NCBI GenBank assembly: GCA_004352715.1
Contig: SCFE01000031.1
Span: forward strand, 1,088,923 to 1,152,922
Origin: Hofstenia miamia
Taxonomy: Eukaryota > Xenacoelomorpha > Acoela
Reading direction: 5' to 3'
Length of the DNA: 64,000 nt
The position numbers and the translations under genes are program-made. Of the stretch, positions 47,701 to 60,600 are shown piece by piece; the first letter of the stretch is position 1; the number at the start of each line of letters is the position of its first letter. The notes under the pieces are model-generated. The model did no database searches. It saw nothing but the letters and a program-made list of their open reading frames with translations, and was not told the DNA's origin.

Positions 47701-50700
47701 GAACGAAAAATGACTCCATGCGAGACAAAAATTCGGGATAAAAAAATTGATGACGGTGTAAGAGTTATAATAATAAATGACTTTATTAGCCGCTGTGGCA
47801 AACACTACAAAAATATAAAAACCAGTCAAGTTTTAAGGCAGCGAGGACAGTCGCAGGAGATAAAGTAGCAGCAAAGGAAAAACTAGGAAAAGTTGGAGAA
47901 TGCCTCAGCAAAGAGGGAAGACACCAACGATTTCTTGAAGCTCGGCGGCGAGGAACAGAAATCAATGGCGGTTAGAGGGTTGAGAGTCAAGATGTAATCT
48001 AGTAATTAGCAGCGATACAGGCACGATTGCCAAACGAGTGAAGGATGCGATGCTTCTTGGGACGACGAACGGAGAAAGTGACAACATCATCAGAGCGAGT
48101 GGAGAGGAAATTAGAGGACTTTATGAAATCAAAAGGATCAAGGTCCAATTTGAGAGTGAGCAAGCGATTAAACAGGAGGAGATCATAGGCATGGTTGTAG
48201 AGGGACAGCCAAATTATCATTTTAATATCGCTTTAATTATATGTTTAAATCACTTATTCACAAAAAAATTCACGAAATGCTTCAGATGGCGGGTCAGGGT
48301 CGGACTTGAGCCATGGCGTGAAGCGCCCGGGCGGAAATCTCGGTCCGGTTACAACTCTGAATTGAAGTGTTCAACATCAACGCACCCCTTTTACCGATTA
48401 CTTTTGCAGACAATGTTTGGTTAATTACTGCAACGGAAACTGAAATTGCATAAGTTGTTCAAATGTAACCACTGGCGTAGGGCCTGGGGAGGGACATAAA
48501 AAGTTTACAACAATTTTGGTAATTTAAACGAGCAATTGAAGTAGAAATGAACAACAAAAAGTTTCAGTTGTGTAAAGAAAATAAATCTGCTCATTGGAGT
48601 GTGTGTGTTGTCTAAAAAAATTAAATGTTGAAAAAGTGCTTTTGAATTCTGAATCTTCCCCTAGAAAATTCTAAAGATCTACGCCCCTGAATGTAACTGT
48701 AAATAAATAAATCAATTGAATTCCTAAACTGATTGCAATTTTAGTTAATTCTCCTGTTTCCCAAATATGACTTTCCTTCATAACATATATATATATATAT
48801 ATATATTAAAATAGGGAATGCAATTGGATTATATTTTTACTCGAATAGCAATAAGAATTTTCTTACATAGGTTTGATGAGGAACGATCGAAATCAATTGG
48901 TGACATAACCGGTGATGACAGATAACTATCAAGCGAAGGACACGCAGATGATCGCTTAACGTCATCACCCGTGCCATTTCGTACAGGACTTGATGAGAAG
49001 TGACTCTAAATTAAAATTTTATCAAAGAATGGACAGTCCAATAATTATTGGACTGTCCATGATTATAATCATTTATTGAATATTATGCAGACAACTACAT
49101 GCATCCTTGTAATTTAGTTTATGTATGTGGAATGTATTTGCAATGTAACAAAAATTTTCTAGTTTTTGCAGCTACAAAATAAAGATTATATTTCCAGTAT
49201 CATTTAATATTTCAAACTCAGAAAAATTGATGCTGTAAAAATGCGCAAAAGACAGAATTGATCTTGCATATAGTTTTGACTCAAAAGAACACTACAAATA
49301 CAAACAAACAAAATCCGAACCCTAATTAATAAAAACAAATCATATGGGGATACTTCTAATGAATTGACCATGATTATGGACAACACCTACTTTGCATTAA
49401 TTGAAACACTTTAATTGACAATTAAAATTTAAAAAACCGAGACAAATGTACAGTGTTGTGTTTAATAAAGTTTAAGCATCATTACACGATATTGTGACAC
49501 AAAATTCAAACGATTTCAAATGTACAAAGAGACATACTGCCTAGATATATAGATGGATATTGATGTTAACCAACTTCCCAATAACAATTTTAGAATTATG
49601 TAAATAGTTGCATACTCAGAATGCTATAACACTTAATGTACTCAACAATCTTAAATTCAAATGAATTGAAATGAAAAAACTGCATACTGATGTGTTGATA
49701 TGCAGAGATTCATCTTCAGGGAATTGAAGTTTACGCCTGAGTCGATAATTCTCATCTAAATATACTTGAAGGGTTACTAACTATTCAAAATAATCGTATT
49801 TGTATTTTAATGATTTTCTAAATCAATATTGATAAATTTTTTTAAAGAAATTAAAAAACGGTTCCAAAACTTTCAATATCTAGCATATAAACGTTCATCT
49901 GAATATACATTGTCTACAAAACGCGGGCGAAATTTCGGCATCACTTCTAAAAAAGTTTCAAAGCTTTATACAAATTTTATACATTTTAGGCATAATAAAA
50001 ACGCTGGATCGTATGATGATTAACGACCACAAAGCTAAAACACACAGCAAATTGTTGACAAGCTCGGTTTCGAAACTTCCGAAAATTAGTCTAACAAATT
50101 TTTTTTTGAATGCAAAATTGAAGAAATGAAATCTACAAGTTGTGTTATAAAATCAGAATCAGACTTGTCAACGAGCAGAGCCTGAGCACAGTATTGGATA
50201 TACAACGAGCCCCAAGCCAGCCTTATTTAAGCAAAGCAAACTTATAGTTCTGCTTGTAAATTTGATTATGCAGATTTTTCTTATTTTTTATTCAGTATGT
50301 CTTTCTCATTATCATATTTTAGAAATGTTTATAAACTAACAGGACGAACTATGTAAAAAGTTCTTTGAGTCCAACATTTAAAAAAATATCGAACTAATAC
50401 GAGTCTCATTGAAAGATTTTATGTGGCGAGCCGAGCCAAACGTACTCAAAATCTAAACGAGCTGAGCTGGGAAATTTCAGCTCGTTGACAAGCCTGATCA
50501 GAATTAACTCATTCGTTCAGAATATAATGTACTAATCGTTTAACACCATGTTTATTTGAAATGCCTTGAATTAAAAATGATGAATGAAACTTCGCATAAA
50601 AACAACTTAGAAAATCACAAATAGATTTTGAAGAATGTAATTATAAACCGTTGGCATTGTGGTTGTATCCCCCAACCAACAGACAGTACAGGTCTTACAC

Positions 50701-53700
50701 AAGTTATGGCCAATCTCTCAGTTGGACCCACACAAGATACGACGGGTCACTCTACCTCAACAGCGACTGATAACACTTCGGGTCTCACACAAGCTATCAG
50801 CAACCTGCGAATTGCATCAGATCCTCATGAACATACCATAAGCTCTTTGATCAACATCATTCACCACTGCCCTCCTGTCTTAAGGCGACTACCAAAAACT
50901 TGCAGATTCAACGCCGGAAAATGTCTCGCTGGTGTATTCCGTGGTATATGCGAGAACCCATACAACATTACTAAGTGGGTTTCTCTCTACATGTTTGCAG
51001 TCGACTGTTTGATCATCCCCAAGAGAGGTGGTAAAAATCGTTCTCTGACGATGACAATCAACAAACGCTTCAATGATTTTACAGGAACACTTCACGATAT
51101 TCAGGTTGTTAAAAGGAAATCAAAAGCAGAATTCAAACTGGAAAAGGCAGTCTCCCGAAAAATAGATGATGGTGATGTGAAAGGAGCTGTCCGATTGATG
51201 ACATCTTCTGATGGTATCGCAGAAGACACGGAAGAAACATTGACTATTCTCAGGAAGAAGCATCCGCCACCAGCATCAGCCCATGATCTCCCCACTCGCC
51301 CAGATGTCGATCCTCCACAGGTGTCATTCAATACAGTGAAGCGCGCGATATTATCGTTTCCATCGGGCTCGGCGGGAGGACCTGATCGATTGACCCCACA
51401 ACTATTCAAAGACATGGTAAACTGCGATGGTAATGATGACTTCAGGGAAGCATTGACAGCTTTTATTAACTTATTGTTGACTGGCAAATGTCCTATCTCA
51501 CTGCGCCCTTTGTTTTTCGGCGCCAACCTCACTGCTCTGGCTAAGAAAGACGGTGGTATCAGACCAATTGCCGTCGGTAACACCCTGAGAAGAATTACAG
51601 CCAAATGCGCTGGGTATGTTGCAGCCGATGAACGCAGACAACGGTATGGTCATCTGCAGTTGGGGTACGGAAATCCGCTGGGTGCGGAAGCAGCAGCACA
51701 CAGCATCAGATCATTCATGACGTCACCCGATATCGGTCATGAACATGTCTTGGTTAAAATTGACTTCTCTAACGCGTTCAACTCGATTCGCCGCGATAAA
51801 ATGCTCGATGCTGTTGCTAGATTCTCGCCTAATCTCTTTGCTTACACTGAGTCTACATATTCTGCAAAGTCCACTCTCTTCTACAGACAATCGACAATTC
51901 CATCATCAGAAGGCGTTCAACAAGGTGATCCTGAAGGTCCGCCATTATTCTGCGACACCACACTGCCCCTGATTGAATCACTCCAATCACAATTTAACGT
52001 GTGGTACCTTGATGATGGCAATATAGCCGATAAGTGGAGCAAAGTCCTCGATGATCTAAAGACTGTACTTTCAAAGGCCAGTGATGTCGGTTTATCAATG
52101 AACTCGAAAAAATGTGAGTTGGTTTTCCTCGGCAATCCCCCGGATGAATTGAAACATCAAATATATTCACGCTTCCTCGAGATATGTCCCGGAATACAGA
52201 TTACTGCACCAGAAAATCTGGTCTTCTTGGGTGCTCCAGTCGGTCAAGCCGCGAGGAGGAGTTGTCTTCGAAAGAAATCTGATGCTCTATCAACGATGGT
52301 ATCTCGTCTTTCCTGTCTCGACGCACACATAGCGCTGTTCCTACTTAAGAACTCGTTTTCAATGCCACGATTGTTGTACTTTCTAAGAGCATCCCCGTGT
52401 TTTCTCGAAAAGGATCTTCTTACACAGTACGATTCTATCCTAAAGAGTGCTCTAGAACACATGTGTAACGTGATTTTGTCGGACGAGTCTTTTAATCAAG
52501 CAACACTGCCTGTCGTCATGGGTGGTTTGGGTATCAGTTCAGCTGTCAGCCTCGCGACTCCTGCCTTCTTGGCCTCTGCGACTGGCAGTCAATCCCTGAT
52601 GTCCCGAATTCTCCAGAAATGTTCTCCATCTGTCACTGAGGTTGCTTTCACTGAAGCCATTACAAATTGGAAATTGTTTACTAAGCTAGAATCAATCCCC
52701 TCGGATCCTCATATTCACTAAAGCTGGACATTAGCAGTTGCCCATCGAACACGTCAAGAACTCGTCGCCCGAACCGACTCATTTGGAAACAAGCGCCTAG
52801 CTGCTTTTTCAGACAAGTACTCCGGTGCTTGGTTGAATGCATTGCCATCAGTTCCCCTGGGATTAAAGTTAACAGATCCACAAGTTCGTATTGCAATCGG
52901 TACACGGCTGGGATTGCGTCTGTGCGAACCACATCAGTGTATATGTGGTCAGTATGTTGACGAATTTGGTCTACACGGTCTGGCCTGTAAGAAAAGCGCT
53001 GGCCGCCATGCCAGGCACGCTCATTTGAACCAGCTCGTTAAACAGTCACTGGGTACCCTAAAGATACCATCTCGTCTAGAGCCAGCCGGACTCTCTCGTA
53101 CTGACGGCAAGAGACCTGATGGGGCCACAATAACTCCGTGGAATCGTGGAATGTCATTATTGTGGGATGCAACTGTCATTGATACCCTCGCGCCCACAAA
53201 TTTGACAATGGATGACCCACTAGAGCGAGCGGAAATTAGAAAATCATCCAAATATTCTCAACTTGTGGAAAGGGGCTACATGTTTCAACCGATCGCTTTT
53301 GGCACACAAGGAAACTGTGGACCATCAACAATGCAATTCCTTAAAACGCTTGGAAAGCGACTCGTCGAGGAAACCAATGAACCAAGAGCTTCCGCTTTTT
53401 TGAGGCAGCGCATCTCGATCGCCATCCAGATGGGCAATGCTGCCTGTGTGTTGGCTACCGTTGTGGAGGACTGTGAACTCGAAGCCGTATTTTTTATTTA
53501 ATTCATTTGAAATGAACTCTTTACATGTTTAAAAGATATTCTGAAAAATTATTTAAATATCAACATCCAGACTCAGCAATTCCAGATGCCCCATTGTTCT
53601 ATATTAAACCTCAATTGTTATCTTAACTAAGGTCCAATGTTGATTTTGCAACTAAGATGTAATTATTGTAAAGTTCATTTGAAACTAAGCTTATATTGTA

Positions 53701-54608
53701 AAGTTGATTGAAAATAAATAATTATTTCTGTTTAAAAAAAAATTATAAACATAGAATAAATATTTATTAAAAATGCAAACAAAATATAGCTGGTTTAAAA
53801 TGAGAATAACGTCAAATAGCTTACTAAGATGGGCTTCTAAGTCAAAATCAATGGGAAGACTGACAGTGGTTTGTGTCGCTACTGTTGTAGTCTTACTCGA
53901 ATGGTCTTCATCATCACTCGTAAGACCTGAAATTCTTAACGATAAAATCAATAAACATACAGGAGTAATCTGAAACTAAACCCAGTGCTTAATAACGGCA
54001 GCATAACCATCCATAATGTTACTATAGATGTTTAAGCAATTCTTCAAACATTATATTCATCATCAATTTAAATACGTAAACGGTGATTTTGCGTTAAGTT
54101 AAACTCGACTATCAACCTTTGAAATATATATTCTGCATTCTGACACATTAGCAGTTAGAATTACGTTAAAACTTTAAAGGAATTCTTAACACACAAATTT
54201 AAATCGTGTCAAATCCAAAAACTACACCCAGTTTCTTAGTAATAGCTAAGCGATAATTGGCAAGCGTTTGCTTAATTGTTTCTATTTCCGAAATTTTCGT
54301 AAGCATGTGTAACTTATACGTAGACCACATATTCACTTAGATGTGTTACAATTATGTTGAAGCATTTGCTACTGGCAATTGAGATGGGCGATTTGATATT
54401 TTATAATGCAAAATACAATATTAGATCAGAAAAAATGTAATTAAGCATTCCATATTCTAATTTAAAAAGCTTTTATTCTGGCCAGTTATAAAAAGTGTTG
54501 CACCTGGTACTTCATACCACTGATGGGTGTCGGGTTCATGTAACAAACTTACACATGGGGTTGAGCATCTCATATTGGATAATGTATTTAAAGAATTATT
54601 GCTTCTCG

Positions 54609-54646
<38 letters not shown>

Positions 54647-57600
54647 TCACCAATGAACAAATAAAGGTCTTTTGATTATTGAAAAATATTATTTTGCAAA
54701 TGAACTTGACTTTTGATTAAACAATTTAAATTTGATTTTTATGAATAGCAAATCCCCACATTCAAGAAAACAAACTCATTACAATTGATTAAACAAATAT
54801 TAACTTCTAATAACTAACAGATAGATGGATGTGGAGAAAACTTCACTTGCTTAGTTGAAGACGCCGATGACCACGGAGAAGGAACAATCTTTTCGTGTGT
54901 TGCAAAAAACGAATCTATAGCTGCTTGAATACGACTCTCGCTGTCTTGATCGCACGGTAATCCATCTTGATGAATGATATGTTTTTCATCAATATTGGCC
55001 GGCATCAAAACTGCTTTTGAATCGATTGACCAACGTAAACCCTAAAAATAAGCACGATAACTAAAAATCTTTTCAATATTGGATATCGGAATAACTAAAG
55101 ATAATTTTAAAAATATTGGGGGAGAATCTTTTCAAAAAATATCAATATGGATATTCCAAAACAACAAATCTGTTGCAAAAATTATAATTGTTGTTTATGA
55201 AATTTAATAATCGAATCCATGTAGCATAATTTTAGTTTAAATGAAATATACCACTGTGTATGCAAACGTGAAATAATTTGTAGATGTGGTGCATAAGTAC
55301 CAAATGTTCGGAACGTCTTCATCGTGACAATTGACAAATTGTGGGATTATGCGGAATTTAGTGATTTCGTTTGCCTTACTCAGGCAATAATGTGAAATTA
55401 AACGACAGGTAAATTGGTTACCCGTAGTTAGTTTTATATCTAAAGAATGCGAACTAATTCAAAGTAAACAATATTTTCAATAAAGATCTTAAACAACCAC
55501 TCATCAGGCAAATGAAAAATATTTTGCGTTTTAAAAATCAATGAATAATGAAAAATCAGAATTGAGGCAATGGTAACATAGATAAAAATTACAGCATAAA
55601 TCACACTATAATGCTACAAAATACATTTTGAGACAATATTGTTAAGATCTTATTCCAAAAAATGCAATGTTACCAAAATTAATGAATAAAGTGCATTTTG
55701 AATCAGCATAAATTGGCAAAGCTTAGTTAATTCGTTTACAATTAGGGAACATTTCCAAATTGCTTATTAAAGCAAAACGCTCACAAAGAATTTATTCAAC
55801 TGCAATGACTAATGGAAATTGTTGATTATTTTTACAGGCATAATAAACATGTATATGGTGTGCTATGCAAAACCATTGTATACACATCTCGTATCGCTAT
55901 AAATATTTGCTTGCATACTGAAATGTATAAAAATCATATTCGTTTCATAACATTAGAACATATAAATTTTTCACAATACTATGTACTGTTCACAGAATAT
56001 TACTTTGCAATATATTGAACAAAATTCTGTTTTACAAAGCCCAGCATCAAATGTAACTTAAGTGTTCATTATTCATACAAAAAATTTTTAAGGTGAAAAC
56101 ATTGTGTACTATTTAAGATTAAATCGTCCCTTTTCAAATAATTTTCGTGTTGCTGGATCAAATCCTAAGAGACTAGAATGTATTGTAGATTAAACATTTC
56201 GAAATTCACAACAAAATATGATCAAAAATTTACCACTTAACCAAAAATTCGTACGCAAGATTTGTTCATTCAAAATTTTCTGGAGCGAAGTTCAAATTAT
56301 TTCAGCTAATTGCATTGCTACGGTATCGTTTCAAGAGGATTATGATACAAATGATAAAATTTGCAGGTAAAAGTTCCGAATAGTCATAAAACATCAAAAA
56401 AAAATTAATAATTGCATGAAAGCAACTGTTAGCTAAAGCTTTGAAATAATTGATAAAAGTAAAAATGTCGAAACTTTCCGATAAATACGCATAATTAACT
56501 AAACGTAAAATGTTCATGACAACTCAACTTGTTTTATAGTAAATAAAAATTCTTCTTAGAATTGACCTCTAAGTGAAACATAGCAATTTATAAACTGCTT
56601 AAGTAAATATTAAAGGTTAATAAATTAAATCATTCTTTCAACACGAAAGCCCGACAAAACAGCAATTTTCAATAAGACAATAAAATTCTACAGCGTAATT
56701 CAATTGAAGTAACAGTTAAAAACTATTTAATTTTCAATACTCAGAAGTTAATAAATCAAAATATTATTGCAATACCGAAAACCAATGCAAAATCCTATTA
56801 AGGGTAGCAAACAGCAAAAATAGGGTAAATTCAGTTAATACCAATTTGGACCATAGGAAGAAAATCGTTTCGGGCTTCAAAGAAAAAATATTAATTTGAT
56901 GTATTTAAAGAATTCATGAATTTTTGAATATTCGAATTTGAAAATTAATATACTAAATTTACTAAAATTATCAAAATAATACACTGTTTTAATATAGATC
57001 TAAAACACGCTTCTGCGCTTTCAGTTTTGAAAATTTATTAAAAAGTGCTTTAAAATCTATCTGATAAAGGATACCATGCTAATGCTCATAGGTGAAAGCA
57101 AATTTAAACGCTCTTTTTAATTTTGTCCCGTAATTCATTAATTATACTGAGTTTGGAAAAGACCTTTTAATGGAAATTTGACACTAAAATTGAAAGATAC
57201 ATTGTTAATATAATGCCGACATTAGCAAATGAGAAGTACCAATTTAAGTTCATGTGATTTTTTGATAGCATATATTATCATTAGGGAAAGGATTTGCCTA
57301 TTTTTCATATTGTTTCCAGTACGTGCTTTTTATTGGAAATTCAAAAAACAATATTTTTGCATATTTTAAGTCTTTCTTGCATAAGTGCATTTTTTCGGTG
57401 AGATCAAGAAAATTTCAATTGTCTTGATCACATAGGCACCGACGTCGTTATAATGCTTCTAAACTAAGAGCCCAGGTAAGAATTTTACAGCAAGAATTTA
57501 GCCAATTAACACTTAGCGGTCATTAATTGATTAGTAACGTGCATGATCTCCTGTCATTGGGTAATTCTACCCATTAACATGCATTCAAGTTAGAAGTTGT

Positions 57601-60600
57601 TTATGCATTAATTGTACAATCATTTCACTACTTATGCCTAAAATCTACGCAGGTATTCATCGAAATATCCTGAGCTTACAACGGATGAAACTGTACTATT
57701 TTGCACAATGTGTTATTCCAATGCACCTGCGATAACAAGAGCAAGTCATTCTCAACACACTTTACTTACCAAGCAATAGAAGCCTCTTCATCCCAAAACC
57801 AGTTTAACCGTGATCTAGCTGCCACTCTAATTGCATGCGATATCCTATCTTCAAGCTTAACAATCCGGAATTACTGCAAACAACACATCCATTGTGAAAA
57901 AACAATCCGTAGGCAGGTAGAGGAGATTTATTAAGAGGAGATATTAAGGGACAGATTAATCTGGATCACGATTGACGAATCAACTGATGCTATGGGGCGA
58001 TACGTCTGCAACATCATTGGTGGTCCTTTGGATATTTTGTTTAACTGTCTATTTATTAAGAAGACAAATTATTCAACAGTTGCTCAAACACTTGTTGATA
58101 CAGTTCGCTTGCTAGATATCTCTCCTGAAAATTTTGTACATTTTGTTACCGATTCAGCTGCATACATGGTGAAAATGGCAAATGGAGATAATGTTCTTTA
58201 CACAAATCTCATTTTTACAACTTCCTTAGCTCACGGAATTCACCGTCTGGTGGAGTTTATCAGAGAAAAATACGCAGATGTCGACAAGCTGATATCGCTT
58301 GTTAAAAATATTTTTGTTAAAGCACCATCAAAACGACAACAATTTAAAGAACGTTTACCCTCTGTGGCTCTACAACCTGAGCCAATTATAAGCAGATGGG
58401 GTAAATGAATTGAAGCTGCTATTTATTATGCGAATAACAACGAAGCTTTGCTTGAAACGTTCGAGAATGAGGATGCAACAGCAATCCGTAATGCTAAGGT
58501 ACTTTTTCATTCTCCAAAACTTCGGGACCAGCTAGCCTTTATTCACGCAAACTTCCTCTTGCCATCAACAAACTAGAAAATCACGAATTTATTGGTTTGA
58601 AGGCATGGGAATTGTTTTTCAGTGTTATCCAACTAATACGAAAACACACTTTTATCTATGCTAAAATGATCGCAATGCTAAAATGCAATTCCGCATTGCA
58701 GAAAATGGCTGCAATATTCAAAACAATCTCACCACAAAACCACAAAATAGCGGAAATATAAGACAATTCTACGAGCAAATCGCCAAAAGTTTACAGAGAA
58801 AACAATTCAAAATATTTTTTGTTCAATGCAATAGATTTTAAGCTTTTTCTGTTTTACTATATATGAATTTTAGGCAAGTTGAACCGCATTCGCTTAAGTG
58901 CATATTTATGCATATTTGCTCTAAACAAAATGCATATTTCATCATGTTTTAGCGCATATTTTCCTTTCCATAATTACATATCTGGATCTCAATATCAAAT
59001 GTTTCCCGTTCGAAGGTTTATAATTTGTAAATTTTCGAGTACAATTTTACATTTCGTCTTTCATTAAATATAATGCTAATTCATATACATATACATAAAT
59101 ATTTCACAACGTTCATAGATTGATTTAAATCCAAATAAGATTTTGCAGAGAAAGACTGGTTTTCTGATATTGGTCTCCAACACGCTTCCAAGGAAAAGAA
59201 GATTGTCTAATTCTCTTAAACTTCAGACCTGTAATCTTTGATCTACATCTGAACATCAATAATTCGTACAGACCCCATAGGTAATGCTTTGATAGCTTCG
59301 TACATAGCCAAATATTTTAGACAATCGCCTTAAACTGAACATACCTAATGGATTTTGGTTGTTCATTAAGTTTAAATACTAATTCGTATTGTAATCTTAG
59401 TAGTAACTTTTGCAATGTGAGTACATTGGACAATAAAATTTTATTATTAGACTAAGCTATTCAAAATCTATCTATATAACGAGTAAATGAAGCGATAATA
59501 TATATATATATATTCGTCACCTCATCTCTTCTTCTCAGCATGGCAACCTTCCTGGTCGCTCTACGATTACCAACCTGCTCACTCTGATCGAAAACTGCTA
59601 CTTTCACTCTGATAGTAATGATCCTGGTTGTATTATCTTTCTTGACATCTCAAAAGCGTTTGATCGCCTCCCTCATTCCATTCTGCTTGACAAGTTACGT
59701 GTATTTGGTTTTGATGTGGATTTCATCGAACTGTTCCAGTCTTACCTGACCAATCGTCACCAGTGTGTCAAAATCAACTCGTCTATCTCTTCTCCTGTCC
59801 CCGTTACTAGTGGTGCCCCTCAAGGCTCAGTGTTTGCTGTTCTTTTCTTCCTCGTTGCCATTAACGACCTCCCTCATTCTGTTCTCAACTCGTCTTGCCT
59901 GCTGTATGTCGACGACACTGCGATTTTTGATTTTGGTTGGTCTTTTGCTTCGAACATTTTTTCTGATCTTGAGCACTTGTCTACTTGGTCCTCTGTCAAC
60001 CATCTTGATTTTAGCACTACCAAGACATGTGGTATTTCCTTTTCTGTGGCTCCCCCTACTGATTTGCCTCTACCTGTGAACTTTGCGCCTCATCACACTC
60101 ATCTTGGAGTTCAACTTGCTGCAAACTTAAATTGGACTGGACATGTGTCTTTGCGTCTCCGCAAAGCTAATTCCTCGCTATTTGCCCTTTTCCTTAATGT
60201 TCCTTTTAATACCTCGTCCGCTGTGAAGCTCTCTTTGTTCAAGTCCATTCCTCGCGCCATTCTTCTCTACGCGTCTCCTTGTTGGTGGCCTTCTCGTGCT
60301 TTGTTCCACTCCATGGAACGTTTCCAGAAACGCGCTTTCAAATGGATTTCCTCTTTGGACTATAAAGACGCTCTGCTGAAATTCTCCACTCTCCCGCTGT
60401 CACTCTACTTCCATGCCTGTGATCTCCTTCTGTTCAATCGACTACTGACTCGCAAATTGGATCTTGATCCTTTTGATTTCATTCAGTTCTCTAATTCCTG
60501 CTGCACTCGCTCTGATGATGTTGTCACCTTCTCCATTCGCCGTACAAAGAAACATCGTACCCTTCACTCGTTTTTCAATCGTGCTTGTACNNNNNNNNNN

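Noticed and set aside
48038-48424. 128-codon plus-strand ORF
   Set aside because: Antisense to the LINE C-terminus at 47999-48220.
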